Shown: piece after piece, positions 25,588 to 34,801 of the stretch
Numbering within the stretch: position 1 is the first letter of the stretch
How the letters are laid out: every line of letters begins with the position of its first letter
Origin: GCA-001856825 sp038729485
GTDB lineage: Archaea > Thermoplasmatota > Thermoplasmata > Thermoplasmatales > GCA-001856825
NCBI GenBank assembly: GCA_038729485.1
Contig: JAVYRX010000001.1
Location: 199,603-263,602 of the forward strand
Length of the DNA stretch: 64,000 nt
Direction of reading: 5' to 3'
Notes under the pieces: generated by a model
Told to the model about the DNA's origin: nothing
Database searches by the model: none
What the model saw: only the letters and a program-made list of their open reading frames with translations
Translations under genes and position numbers: made by a program

Positions 25588-27579
25588 TCACACATCTATG
25601 TTTTGAGCTTCAGTAGCGTGCGCCATGATAAAATCTCTCCTCGGCTCAACATCGTCTCCCATCAAAAGCGTGAAGAGACGATCTGCTTCCTGTGCATCCT
25701 CTATGTTAACCCTTACCAATTTTCTGGTTTCTGGATTCATCGCAGTTTCCCAGAGCTGATCTGGATTCATCTCCCCCAGCCCCTTGAATCTTTGCACTAT
25801 GGGATTTTTAAGCTTTTCCACAAGATCGTCCTTGTCTTTTTCTGTGTATACATAGGTCACGCTGGAACCTTTCTGCACGCGGAATAGCGGAACGACAGCT
25901 ATATAAATGTGACCGTGCGTTATCAACTCCCTCAGATACCTGTAAAAGAGTGTCAGGAGAAGAGTCCTAATGTGGCTACCATCGACGTCTGCATCCGTCA
26001 TTATTATTATCTTTCCGTATCTCAGCTTAGCCGGTTCGTATGGATCATTAGGACCCATATTTATTGCGGCAAATATGTTCTTAACCTGGTTGTTCCTCAG
26101 TATCTTGTCCCAGCCGGCTTTCTCTACATTCAGTATTTTACCCCTCAGGGGGAGTATAGCCTGAAAAGACCTGTCTCTCCCCTGTTTAGACGAACCCGCC
26201 GCAGAATCACCCTCCACTATATACAACTCAGTCTTGCTCGGATCTTCAAGAGTACAATCTGCGAGCTTACCTGGGAGAGAAGCGCCAAGCGAGTTTTTCG
26301 ACCTTACAATTTCTCTGGCATTTCTTGCAGCCTCCCTTGCCTGAGCAGCCTGAAGAGCTTTCTTGCAAATTGCGTCAGAAGTCTTCGGATGATCTTCAAA
26401 ATATTTCCTAAGATTTTCCACCGTCGCCGTAAAAACCATACCCCTCACGTTGCTGTTGCCGAGCTTTTCCTTTGTTTGCCCTTCAAATTGAGGCTCCGGT
26501 ATCTTGACGTTCACAACCGCTGTTAGTCCCTCCCTTACGTCTTCTCCTGTAAAATAATCGTCTTGTATAATCCCGTTTTTCCTGGCTTCTTCGTTGAGAA
26601 CTTTCGTAAGGGCGGCCTTGAATCCAGAGACGTGCGTCCCCCCTTCCCTGGTGTTTATATCATTGGCGAATGCAAGCAGGTTCTCGTTTATTGAGTCGTT
26701 ATATTGTATTGCGAATTCTACCTGCGTATCCGGGAGCTTGCCTTCCTCCGCAGATGTAGTTTTGTCAGCAGCGATCTGGACCACGTCCTTTGTATTGCTG
26801 TCATATCGTGTGAGGCTGTATATCACATCTTCGTGCAGTGCCCTCTTTCCCAGATTCATGTTTCTGACCATCTCAGATATACCGCCGTCGTGACGAAAAA
26901 CAGAAACGTTGTCATTCCAATCAAGCGTTATAGTCAATCCCCTGTTAAGGTAAGATAGCTCCTCTATCCTTCCTCTTATGATTTCAAGTGAGAAATCCCC
27001 GCTCTCCATGATTGTCATGTCTGGTTCAAATATTGTGAGCGTTCCCGTGTCTGATCGGAGATGGAACGTTGCGCGAATTCCCTCGTTAAGGATCACGTTT
27101 CCGTTTTCAACACGGCCTACGTCCTCTACCTCAGTGAGCTTTTTACCTTGTGAATAACTTTGGTAGTATACCTTTCCGTCTCTCTTAACAAAAACATCAA
27201 ACCTAGAAGAGAGGGCATTCACCACATGAACACCAACTCCATGCAGCCCTCCAGATACCCGATATGCTTTCTGCTCGAACTTCGCACCTGAATGCAATTC
27301 CGTCAATACTATTTCAAGTGCGGGTTTGTTGTATTTTGGATGTATGTCCACAGGAATACCCCTTCCGTCATCCTCTATTGTAACTTCTCTTCCCCTGACC
27401 GCAACGTATATGTTCTTGCAAAATCCTCCCATTGCTTCGTCTATGCTGTTGTCCAAGACCTCGTAGAGAAGCTGGTGAAGTCCTCTAGCGTCAGTGCTAC
27501 CGATATACATGGCTGGCCTTTTCCTGACTGCCTTCAATCCTTCCAAGATCACTATGTCTTTCGCGGTGTAATCTTCCAT
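25588..27579 (-). CDS. gyrB: DNA gyrase subunit B
   Basis: 663 residues. GHKL ATPase motifs 'EVLDNSIDEAMGG', 'DDGRGIP' and 'GGLHGVG'; toprim motifs 'EGDSAAGSSKQGRDR' and 'TDADVDGSHIR'; C-terminal 'QRFKGLGEMNPDQLWET'. It drives ATP-dependent supercoiling together with GyrA. It is transcribed before gyrA with a 6-nt gap. Its length fits short GyrB proteins without the enterobacterial insertion. Confidence 0.97.
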   Translation of the reverse strand: MEDYTAKDIVILEGLKAVRKRPAMYIGSTDARGLHQLLYEVLDNSIDEAMGGFCKNIYVAVRGREVTIEDDGRGIPVDIHPKYNKPALEIVLTELHSGAKFEQKAYRVSGGLHGVGVHVVNALSSRFDVFVKRDGKVYYQSYSQGKKLTEVEDVGRVENGNVILNEGIRATFHLRSDTGTLTIFEPDMTIMESGDFSLEIIRGRIEELSYLNRGLTITLDWNDNVSVFRHDGGISEMVRNMNLGKRALHEDVIYSLTRYDSNTKDVVQIAADKTTSAEEGKLPDTQVEFAIQYNDSINENLLAFANDINTREGGTHVSGFKAALTKVLNEEARKNGIIQDDYFTGEDVREGLTAVVNVKIPEPQFEGQTKEKLGNSNVRGMVFTATVENLRKYFEDHPKTSDAICKKALQAAQAREAARNAREIVRSKNSLGASLPGKLADCTLEDPSKTELYIVEGDSAAGSSKQGRDRSFQAILPLRGKILNVEKAGWDKILRNNQVKNIFAAINMGPNDPYEPAKLRYGKIIIMTDADVDGSHIRTLLLTLFYRYLRELITHGHIYIAVVPLFRVQKGSSVTYVYTEKDKDDLVEKLKNPIVQRFKGLGEMNPDQLWETAMNPETRKLVRVNIEDAQEADRLFTLLMGDDVEPRRDFIMAHATEAQNIDV

Positions 27580-27657
27580 AGCCTATCTAGCCTATAACAT
27601 GTGCGTATATATATAATTTGTAATGCTTCTTTTGGATGCAATTCTAACTTAATATTG

Positions 27658-28281
27658 TTAAGAATTTTCCGATTTCAATTTTTTAAAAATTATAATATAC
27701 TCCTCCCTTAAATATTTATGTCCTTGTATATTAATATAATAATCTATTTTTTCCCTTTTTTCAAATGTCATTCCCAGGGAAGGAGCAATTTCGTCAGGGT
27801 TGAAATAATGCGTCAAAATTCCATTTCCCCTTACAAATGTGCCCTCCTCGACTTCCTTCCCTTTGCTGAACCTGAAATCTAATCTAGAAAAAACCCTTAT
27901 GATCATGAAGCCTCCCGGAATTAAAACCCTGCTCGCCTCACTCAACGCCGTTCTTCTTCCCTCTTCCATTAAGTGATCAATAGAGTGTGTGAGCAACACC
28001 ACATCAAAGGTCGAATTCCTGAACGGAAGACTGGTCATGTCCCCGACGATCTTTAAATTAGATGGATTCAAACGCAGTGCATGGATGGAGAAGTCAATTG
28101 AAACTACGCCAGATTTTTTCGGGGAACCCTTCCCGTCGCCACATCCGTCGTCCAGAATTAAGCTACCTGATAGATATGGTTCTACGATGTTCCTATCCCT
28201 CCGCTCCCCTCTCCAGAGTCGTCCTCGCAAGCGATATTCTCTGTTCCAAGCTTTTATCTGCGACTTTAGCACGAATCTCAT
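27658..28281 (-). CDS. SAM-dependent methyltransferase (class I)
   Basis: 207 residues. Motif I 'ILDDGCGDGKG', a motif-II-like Asp ('VVSIDFS'), 'GDMTSLPFRNSTFDVVLL' and 'EASRVLIPGGFMII' form the methyltransferase type-11 core. Substrate unknown. It is divergent from the thioesterase gene with only 30 bp between the two starts, a gap that holds TATA-like sequences for both directions. Confidence 0.83.
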   Translation of the reverse strand: MRFVLKSQIKAWNREYRLRGRLWRGERRDRNIVEPYLSGSLILDDGCGDGKGSPKKSGVVSIDFSIHALRLNPSNLKIVGDMTSLPFRNSTFDVVLLTHSIDHLMEEGRRTALSEASRVLIPGGFMIIRVFSRLDFRFSKGKEVEEGTFVRGNGILTHYFNPDEIAPSLGMTFEKREKIDYYINIQGHKYLREEYIIIFKKLKSENS

Positions 28282-28311
28282 TGCTAATATAAGAGAAGCT
28301 TATAACGGTTT
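28282..28311. promoter_or_regulatory. Compact divergent promoter (methyltransferase / thioesterase)
   Basis: Thirty bases between two ATG starts. On the plus strand CTAATATAAG lies about 20-29 bp before ATG 28312. On the minus strand GTTATAAGC lies about 16-24 bp before ATG 28281. Both genes would give leaderless mRNAs from overlapping promoters, so the two polymerase complexes probably compete. Confidence 0.5.
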
Positions 28312-28710
28312 ATGGCTGACCTTAAAATTATCGAAGAATTAGTTAACAAAGACCCGTTCATGAACTACATTGGAGTAAGAACCAGAATCGTAGAACCTGG
28401 AAGGGCTGAAGCCATTCTGGACATAGAAGAGAAACATCTTAGGCTTGGCGGAATTCTCAATGGCGGCGTTATAAGCTCTCTCGTAGACATTGCCGGCGGG
28501 GCAGCAATTCTTTCGTTAACGGAGAAGAACCAGGTCACCATAAACTTGGACATAAATTTCCTGGCACCTATATCAAAATCACCTGCTAAGTCAGTAGGCA
28601 CCGTGGTGAAAAGCGGGAAAACGATATATGTTGCAAAGGTAGAGATTTTTGATGGGAATGGAAAACTATGTGCATACGCCACTGGTTCCTGGTTTATATT
28701 TAACGATTAG
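28312..28710 (+). CDS. PaaI-type hotdog thioesterase
   Basis: 132 residues of one hotdog fold. 'HLRLGGILNGGVISSLVDIAGGAA' (quoted in part as 'GGILNGGVISSLVD') holds the PaaI-type Asn-Gly and Asp positions. Such enzymes hydrolyse acyl-CoA thioesters, often phenylacetyl- or hydroxyphenylacetyl-CoA. The substrate here is unknown. It ends just before the NCS1 permease promoter. Confidence 0.85.
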   Translation: MADLKIIEELVNKDPFMNYIGVRTRIVEPGRAEAILDIEEKHLRLGGILNGGVISSLVDIAGGAAILSLTEKNQVTINLDINFLAPISKSPAKSVGTVVKSGKTIYVAKVEIFDGNGKLCAYATGSWFIFND

Positions 28711-28737
28711 TTATTTAAGGAACGAACACATGTTCGT
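28711..28737 (+). promoter_or_regulatory. Promoter with operator-like palindrome before the NCS1 permease
   Basis: TTATTTAAGG (28711-28720) lies about 20-30 bp before the ATG at 28740, as for a TATA box. Between it and the ATG sits ACGAAC-ACAT-GTTCGT (28722-28737), a palindrome with perfect 6-bp arms. A dimeric regulator bound there would block polymerase at the start site, so the transporter is probably repressed under some condition. Confidence 0.6.
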
Positions 28738-28739
28738 AC

Positions 28740-30092
28740 ATGTCACTGGAAAGGATAGGCATAGCGGAGATACCGAAATCTGAGAGGCATGGCAAGCCAA
28801 GATCGCTTTTCTATCTCTGGTTTGCAGCAAATTTAACAATCGCGGATTTTGCTCTCGGATTTGTGCCTATATCCTTGGGAATGAATTTTGCTAGCTCGGT
28901 CATAGCTATAATTATAGGGAACATTCTTGGGGCAAGTATTGTTGGTCTTTCTGCCATAATGGGGCCATCAACTGGATACCCACAGATGATGAGCACCTCC
29001 AATACGATGGGCAGAAAGGTCATGAGAATCTTCGGAATAATCAATCTTTCTAACACGGGAGGATGGTTCATAGTGAACAACATCCTGAGCGTGCTGGCAT
29101 TATATTTGATATTTGGCCTCTCCTACCTAATTCTTCTGCCGATATTTGTGGTCTTAATTTACATAGTTGCTTATCTCGGCCATAATGTCATACACAAAGT
29201 CGAGAGGGTGCTATCTTACATTCTGGGAATTATGTTTACAATAATACTTGCAAGGATACTCATTTCAGGAAATTTTCACACTATTTCTAGCCAAGTTGGA
29301 TATTCCGATGTGAGGCTTGATGCTGCTTTTTTTGGAATGGTGGCATTCACATACAGCTATTTGATGAGCTGGGGTCCTTATGCGTCAGATTATTCTAGAT
29401 ATTTGCCTTCAGGTTCATCGCTCAAGAGCATATTTCTCAACACGTTTATTGGTTCCCTTCTCTCCGTAACGTTCGTGGAGGTTGTTGCCCTTATAATCTC
29501 TTTTTCCACGCTTAGTTCGTCTTCCATTGAGTCGCTAAAAAGCGTTTCTGGCTTCCTGTACCCTGTTTCCATGCTTGCTATAGCTCTTGGAGGCATAGCC
29601 GCAAACGTTCTTAATCTCTATTCTGCATCTCTTTCAGGCTTGGTAGGCGGAATAAAGATGAGCAGAACTTCATTCGTTGGAGTTATTGCAATAATTGGCG
29701 TTGTTTTATCCCTCTTGTTCTATAGAGGGTTCTATCAGTTCTTCGAATCATTTCTTCTTGTCCTTGATTACTGGATATCGCCGTGGATAGCAGTATTAGT
29801 TATGGATTTTCTAGTTCTGGATCGCAGAAAGCTTTCATTCCTTCTGCCAATAAGAGCAGAGGGCTTGATAGCATATTCCGTCGGCCTTCTTTCTTCAGTC
29901 CCTTTTATGAACGTATCGATAGGATCGTATACTCATACATTCCCTCTCTCCCATGCACTTGGAGGAATAGACATAAGCTATTTTGTAAGCTTCGGGGTGG
30001 CCTCTGTCGTCTACCTCGCCTTGGAAAGATTCAAATTTACGGAAAAAGAGAGACTGACGGGACCTCGTGACATTAGAGACTACGGCAAATGA
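28740..30092 (+). CDS. NCS1 family permease (cytosine/purine/allantoin type)
   Basis: 450 residues with about 12 hydrophobic segments. The start 'RSLFYLWFAANLTIADFALG' and 'SWGPYASDYSRYLP' (TM6 region) are hallmarks of the NCS1 nucleobase/cation symporters. These import cytosine, purines, allantoin, hydantoins or thiamine; the substrate cannot be told from sequence. Transcription appears to start at an ATG with an operator-like palindrome over it. Confidence 0.88.
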   Translation: MSLERIGIAEIPKSERHGKPRSLFYLWFAANLTIADFALGFVPISLGMNFASSVIAIIIGNILGASIVGLSAIMGPSTGYPQMMSTSNTMGRKVMRIFGIINLSNTGGWFIVNNILSVLALYLIFGLSYLILLPIFVVLIYIVAYLGHNVIHKVERVLSYILGIMFTIILARILISGNFHTISSQVGYSDVRLDAAFFGMVAFTYSYLMSWGPYASDYSRYLPSGSSLKSIFLNTFIGSLLSVTFVEVVALIISFSTLSSSSIESLKSVSGFLYPVSMLAIALGGIAANVLNLYSASLSGLVGGIKMSRTSFVGVIAIIGVVLSLLFYRGFYQFFESFLLVLDYWISPWIAVLVMDFLVLDRRKLSFLLPIRAEGLIAYSVGLLSSVPFMNVSIGSYTHTFPLSHALGGIDISYFVSFGVASVVYLALERFKFTEKERLTGPRDIRDYGK

Positions 30093-30111
30093 GAGCATGA
30101 CTAACATTAGG

Positions 30112-30120
30112 TTTAAATAA
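30112..30120 (+). promoter_or_regulatory. TATA box of the PAN gene
   Basis: TTTAAATAA lies with its centre about 26 bp before GTG 30141 (23 before GTG 30138). This places the transcription start at these GTG codons and so fixes the reading phase in which translation should begin, which is not the phase of the ATPase domain. Confidence 0.55.
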
Positions 30121-30140
30121 AGACGTTGGTTTTACGAGTG

Positions 30141-31329
30141 GTGAACTCAGACGAAGACAGATGATGATGTTGATGACTTCACGGACGTTGAAGAGATACT
30201 CAAGCAGCTCAAGACGGCAGAGGAGGAGAGGAAATACATAGAGTTAGAGAACAAGAGGCTCAGTGAAGAGGTGGATAGGCTAAAAAGAGAACTGAATAGA
30301 CTGAAGCTCCCTCCCCTTCTCATAGGCTCCATAGAGGATGTCATTGACGAAAGGAGAGTCGTAATAAGAAGCTCTACCGGCCCTAGTTTCCTAGTATATG
30401 CATCAGAGCACATACCTGCAGAGAAACTCACGGTCGGTACTCGGGTCGCCCTCAACAAGGCCACCCTTTCGGTCATATCGGTTATACCTGAAGCCTATGA
30501 TCCGGCGGTGGTTGCCGCCGAGATATCTGAAAAGCCGTCGGTTACATTCGACGATATCGGAGCCCTCCGTCAACAGATACAAGAGATAAAGGAGATGGTT
30601 GAGCTCCCCCTTCTTAACCCTGAGATATTCAGAAAAGTTGGAATAGATCCTCCAACCGGCGTTCTGCTCGTTGGAGCACCCGGAACAGGGAAAACTCTCC
30701 TTGCAAAGGCAGTGGCGCATAACACAAATGCAACATTCATAAGGGTAGTAGCATCTGAGCTTGTCAGGAAATACATAGGGGAGGGCGCAAGGCTCGTCAG
30801 GGAGCTTTTTGACTTGGCAAAGAAGAAAGCCCCTTCCATAATATTCATAGATGAACTAGACGCTATTGGCTCAAGAAGGATTGACTCCTCAACTTCAGGC
30901 GACAGGGAAGTGCAGAGGACCCTAATGCAACTTCTTGCTGAAATAGACGGATTTGAACCTCTCGGAAATATAAAGCTTATAGGAGCGACGAACAGACCCG
31001 ATACTCTGGACGAAGCGCTCATGAGACCTGGAAGGTTTGACAGAATCATAGAGATACCGCTCCCTTCCAAAAGCGGAAGGCTAGAGATACTTAAGATTCA
31101 TACCAGAAAGATGAACCTGAAGGACGTTGATCTTGGAAAGATTGCAGAAATAACTGATGGATTCTCGGGTGCAGACATCAGAGCATCAGTAATAGAAGCA
31201 GGTATGTTTGCTATTAGGGAGGGGCGAGATTACGTAACAAGCAGCGACCTGGTAAAGGGAGTGGAGAAGATGAACGTACAGAGGAACAAGCAAACTGCCC
31301 AAAAGGGGAATCTAGAGATGTTCGTCTGA
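30141..31329 (+). CDS. pan: Proteasome-activating nucleotidase-type AAA ATPase with apparent N-terminal +1 frameshift
   Basis: The AAA part is intact: OB-like segment ('LLIGSIEDVI'), Walker A 'GAPGTGKT', Walker B 'IIFIDELDAIG', second region 'RPGRFDRIIEIP', and a C-terminal 'MFV' that resembles the proteasome-docking HbYX motif with Phe for Tyr. The promoter points to GTG 30141, which reads VNSDEDR and then TGA at 30162. Skipping one base at 30159 joins it to an open frame (30160-31329) with a proper PAN-type acidic/coiled-coil N-terminus ('EEILKQLKTAEEERKY'). No start codon exists in that frame before GTG 30271, which would remove most of the coiled coil. PAN unfolds proteins for the 20S proteasome; Thermoplasma itself lacks it. 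Confidence 0.8.
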
Positions 31330-31958
31330 TGAAAGAAACCCCTATTCCAAACGTATTCGAAGAGAACGGAAGCATTTTCACAAAATCCCGGGACTGCAAA
31401 TCTGTCTACGGAGAGCCCGTGCTAGAAAGAGGAGATTTCTGCTATAGACTTTTCTCCCCGCTGAGGAGCAAACTAGCATCTGCTATTAAGATGGGAGTTA
31501 AGCCCGAGATAAAGGACAGCAATTACGTTTTATATCTGGGAGCGGGGGCCGGTACGACAGCTTCCCATCTATCAGATTCAATCTCGTCTGGAAGGCTTTA
31601 CGCAATAGAGTTTTCTCCCGTACCTTTCATTAAGCTCGTGGCAGTCTCGGAGATTAAAAGAAACATTTATCCAATACTCCAGGACGCCCAAAAACCGAGA
31701 CTATTCGCTCCATTCATAGACAGGGTGGATGTGGTCTATCAGGACGTCTCCCAACCGAATCAGGTAGACATTTTCATTGAGAACATGAATTTCTTCCGTG
31801 CGAAACGTGGCATTCTCATGCTAAAAAGCTTCTCTCTTCGTTCAGATCATTCTCCCGACAACGAAATAAAGAAAATTTCAAATAGTTTCGATGTAAAACA
31901 GTTTAAGGACATCTCAAAGTTCCACAGGGGCCATTTTGCAGTTGTGGTCAATGGCTGA
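31329..31958 (+). CDS. flpA: Fibrillarin-like rRNA/tRNA 2'-O-methyltransferase
   Basis: 209 residues of archaeal fibrillarin: 'GEPVLERGDFCYRLFSPLRSKL', SAM-binding 'VLYLGAGAGTTASHLSD', 'LYAIEFSPVPF' and 'VDVVYQDVSQPNQVDIF' (quoted segments). It is the catalytic part of C/D-box sRNPs and methylates rRNA or tRNA 2'-hydroxyls. The ATG overlaps the PAN stop codon (TGATG), so both genes are coupled. The usual partner gene nop5 is not adjacent in the visible part. Confidence 0.95.
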   Translation: MKETPIPNVFEENGSIFTKSRDCKSVYGEPVLERGDFCYRLFSPLRSKLASAIKMGVKPEIKDSNYVLYLGAGAGTTASHLSDSISSGRLYAIEFSPVPFIKLVAVSEIKRNIYPILQDAQKPRLFAPFIDRVDVVYQDVSQPNQVDIFIENMNFFRAKRGILMLKSFSLRSDHSPDNEIKKISNSFDVKQFKDISKFHRGHFAVVVNG

Positions 31959-32034
31959 AATTCCCACACTTTCTTTAAATATTTCTTTCAGTTGTCTTGG
32001 ATAAATTTTTTATGGAATACTTCCTAGACCATTA

Positions 32035-32829
32035 GTGGCAGATGGTAAAAAAAGAGAGGTTATAGCAATAGTAGGTGTTGCAGTTGCGTTGCTGATCATA
32101 TTCTCATCTCTTTACGTTTATACGGGTAATTGGCCACCTGCCGTAATAGTAGAGTCCAAATCTATGCAACATGGCAACAACTTCGTGTTCGGAGTAATAA
32201 ATACAGGAGACATAGTAGCGGTGAAGAAAGTAACGTCATTCAAAGATGTGATTACATACGTATCTGCAAGGGAGGAGGGTGGTCCCATCACTTACGGAGA
32301 ATATGGGGAAGTTATAGTGTATAGAAATTACTTGCTTCATGAGCTTGTAATACATAGGGCTATGTTTTACGTATCCGGCTGGTCCGGGGATTCGCCTATA
32401 ATTTATAACGACAAAAATCCGTCCTGGCTTAGCATTCAGGGAGCTACTGTATATATAGAGAATGTTGGATTTTCTCATAGAAATCTGATAGTTGATTTGC
32501 AGAGTTATGTTGGTCAGACAGGTTTTGTTACAATGGGCGACTACAACTTTGCCTTTTCCCCGTATGTTAGCGGGAACTATTATTTAGGCGCTGATCAGAA
32601 TCTCGGTATAGACAATTCGCTGGTAAATCAATCACAAGTATTTGGTTACGCAGTCGGATATCTTCCAATTATAGGGGTCATCAAACTCTGGGATCTAAAG
32701 CTAACTGGTTCCATTACGTATATACCTGAAACAAGCAACATCGCAATGATAGTCATTCTCGCCATACTATTGATATTCATAGTGCTTCCAATCAGCACTG
32801 GAAAGAAGGAAAGAATAAAGAAGAATTAA
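32035..32829 (+). CDS. Signal peptidase I, archaeal/ER type (S26B)
   Basis: 264 residues. N-terminal transmembrane anchor (about 8-28), catalytic Ser43 in 'ESKSMQHG', His107 in 'ELVIHRAM' (archaeal Ser-His type rather than Ser-Lys) and Asp169 in 'TMGDYN'. A second hydrophobic segment lies near 235-255 before a basic tail. It would cleave signal peptides of exported proteins such as the surface proteins at 58351-64000. The start is GTG 32035, with an A/T-rich box about 20-34 bp upstream. Confidence 0.9.
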   Translation: MADGKKREVIAIVGVAVALLIIFSSLYVYTGNWPPAVIVESKSMQHGNNFVFGVINTGDIVAVKKVTSFKDVITYVSAREEGGPITYGEYGEVIVYRNYLLHELVIHRAMFYVSGWSGDSPIIYNDKNPSWLSIQGATVYIENVGFSHRNLIVDLQSYVGQTGFVTMGDYNFAFSPYVSGNYYLGADQNLGIDNSLVNQSQVFGYAVGYLPIIGVIKLWDLKLTGSITYIPETSNIAMIVILAILLIFIVLPISTGKKERIKKN

Positions 32830-32971
32830 CGATCTCCTAAATAGATGCCGTTCGCTTTCACTGACCATTGGAAAGCTACTGATCAATAATAACTTTTAGA
32901 AAATATCTGTGGTGATGCAACTACCAGCCTTTCATCGACGTTTATGGACGCTTTCAGAAAAATTATTGAGA

Positions 32972-33427
32972 TTAAAGCTCCACTGAACTGTAATCCATGT
33001 CCTTGTAGGTCGTCAGTATTGTCCTTGTATCGCTTCTTTCAATCTCTGATATCGAGGATATCCTGTCCAGGATCTTGGTATATTCGTCCTTGTTTCTGCA
33101 AAGAGTATAAACAACGAAATCTATGTCACCCAGGAGGAAGTATACGGAAATAACGCCGGGTATTTTCTTTAACTTTTCAGCTATTACGTCCTTGTAATTT
33201 CCTCCGTACTTTCCTCTCACCATTGTGAGTGTTGAGAAGGAAATACCCATCTTTGAATAGTCTATTGTTGCTGTCACTCTCTTAATGTAGCCGTTCATCT
33301 TTAGATTCTCTATCCTCTTGCTAATGGCAGAGGGAGAATAGAGACCAACCCTTTTGCCTATCTCTTTTAGAGAAAGTGTTGCATCTTCCCTGAGAACCTT
33401 GAGAATTCTTTTGTCAAACTCGTCCAT
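32972..33427 (-). CDS. Lrp/AsnC family transcription regulator
   Basis: 151 residues. N-terminal winged helix-turn-helix ('DKRILKVLREDATLSLKEIGKRVG', in part; 'YSPSAISKRIENLKMNGYIK') and a C-terminal RAM ligand-binding domain ('VISVYFLLGDIDFVVYTLCRN'). Such proteins sense amino acids or small metabolites and bind DNA as dimers or octamers. TATA-like GTTAAATT lies about 25 bp before the ATG. The target genes are unknown; no neighbour is an obvious partner. Confidence 0.93.
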   Translation of the reverse strand: MDEFDKRILKVLREDATLSLKEIGKRVGLYSPSAISKRIENLKMNGYIKRVTATIDYSKMGISFSTLTMVRGKYGGNYKDVIAEKLKKIPGVISVYFLLGDIDFVVYTLCRNKDEYTKILDRISSISEIERSDTRTILTTYKDMDYSSVEL

Positions 33428-33520
33428 ACATTCGAAAAGTTTACACTAATTTAACGCTTTCCAAGTTTACTGGGCTATTGAAAAGCAAATGTGGTTGTTA
33501 CAGATCCCGCCATCCATTCC

Positions 33521-34426
33521 TTAAAAAAGAGACAGAACTGCAAGAGATAGAAGTGTAACGAATACATAAGGTCCAAGGTACCATTCAGCAGTTGAATATT
33601 TGCTTCTATGCATTTTGGAGATGGACAAATACGCCAACGGAGACGTTACTAAAACGAAAATGGCATACGATCCGTAAATACCGAACAGAACAAGAACAAC
33701 AGTAATGACATAGAACAATGCCCCTATAACGGCAACAAGAACGTTCGTCCTCCTTTTTCCCAGAAGAACAGGCACGGTCACTAGCCCTGCTGCGCTGTCA
33801 GACTCAATATCCCTCGCATTTCCCACGAGGAAAACGATAACAATCAGGAAAGAGAATGGAATTGTGTATAATATCCCTGTGACGACTGTTCTACCCAGAC
33901 AGGAAATTGAAATGAGAAGATTAGCTAATAAAACTGAAACAAAAACACCGACCTCGCCGAATCCGTAATATTTATAACGCAGAGGAGGGCCCGTATATCC
34001 GTAACCTGCGAGGAAGCCCAACGATCCAACAGCAAGTATCACAGGGCTATATAGAAACGAATCAAGCGAGATGAGAGCAAAATAAAGCAAGGAAAACAAA
34101 ATTGCCCACTTCAGAAGGTAGCTCTGCCTCACGTGATAGGAAAATATGGGATGCCTTCTGTAAAGGGAGTTTGGGGAATTCGGCTTATCCAATCCGTACC
34201 TAAAGTCGAAGAAGTCGTCGAATAGGTTAATCGCAGCCATAAGAGGCATTATGGATATTGCACTGACGACGAAGGGAACGAATTTAACTTCCCCGGATAC
34301 TAGAATGGAAAAAGTGAAGCCTGGAAGGATAAAGACGAGATATATGTAAATAGGCGGAACCTTCCCCCCTCTTGACGAAATGTCCGCAAGTTTAATGATC
34401 TGTTTCAAATCTCCTCCCACTTTCAT
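33521..34426 (-). CDS. UbiA family prenyltransferase (MenA-like)
   Basis: 301 residues with about eight to nine hydrophobic segments. First Asp-rich motif 'NLFDDFFDFRYGLD', second 'NARDIESDSAAG', and 'YGYTGPPLRYKYYGFGE', a segment typical of MenA-type enzymes that prenylate dihydroxynaphthoate. In Thermoplasmatales this would be a step in menaquinone/thermoplasmaquinone synthesis; other UbiA members make lipids or haem a, so the substrate is inferred. That quinone would be the acceptor for FixCX. Confidence 0.85.
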   Translation of the reverse strand: MKVGGDLKQIIKLADISSRGGKVPPIYIYLVFILPGFTFSILVSGEVKFVPFVVSAISIMPLMAAINLFDDFFDFRYGLDKPNSPNSLYRRHPIFSYHVRQSYLLKWAILFSLLYFALISLDSFLYSPVILAVGSLGFLAGYGYTGPPLRYKYYGFGEVGVFVSVLLANLLISISCLGRTVVTGILYTIPFSFLIVIVFLVGNARDIESDSAAGLVTVPVLLGKRRTNVLVAVIGALFYVITVVLVLFGIYGSYAIFVLVTSPLAYLSISKMHRSKYSTAEWYLGPYVFVTLLSLAVLSLF

Positions 34427-34495
34427 TGAGGGAACAAATAAAACAATTTGGTGTGTTCGAAGAAGAAGTAAATAGTCAAGCTACATTAAGGTTTT

Positions 34496-34792
34496 ATGAA
34501 AGAAATGGAGATTAAGATTTCGATGCTCAAATGCCCTATATGCGATAATAATCATAACTACAGCGTCAAGGTTGAATACGATGAAGGGAAAAATGAAGCC
34601 GACGGTGAACCGCAACCCTATTACAACACATTCACCACAAAGAAGAAAGTTGGAGACAAGGTGATAGAGGTGCAGGTTTACGAGATAGATGCTTTCTGCC
34701 TTAAGAACAACATTCCGTTCAGGATAATAGTTGATCCTCCTCTTCCACCAGGCTCCCAGCCCACGAAATTTACGGTTACGGCTGCAACCTAG
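34496..34792 (+). CDS. Conserved-looking small hypothetical protein
   Basis: 98 residues without recognised family. One CPIC pair (Cys13-Cys16) near the N-terminus could bind metal in a dimer. The middle is polar with a beta-rich pattern and ends 'PLPPGSQPTKFTVTAAT'. The ATG is at 34496 (a second Met is four codons on). It ends 9 nt before the epimerase gene on the same strand, so the two are probably cotranscribed. Confidence 0.6.
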   Translation: MKEMEIKISMLKCPICDNNHNYSVKVEYDEGKNEADGEPQPYYNTFTTKKKVGDKVIEVQVYEIDAFCLKNNIPFRIIVDPPLPPGSQPTKFTVTAAT

Positions 34793-34801
34793 ATACATCT
34801 C

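Noticed and set aside
25909..26526. 205-codon plus-strand frame inside gyrB
   Set aside because: Lies fully antisense to the well-conserved gyrB coding sequence and resembles no family.
30271..31329. GTG 30271 as the natural start of PAN
   Set aside because: It would remove most of the coiled coil, has no well-placed ribosome site, and the promoter lies 150 bp further upstream with conserved-looking coding sequence in between.
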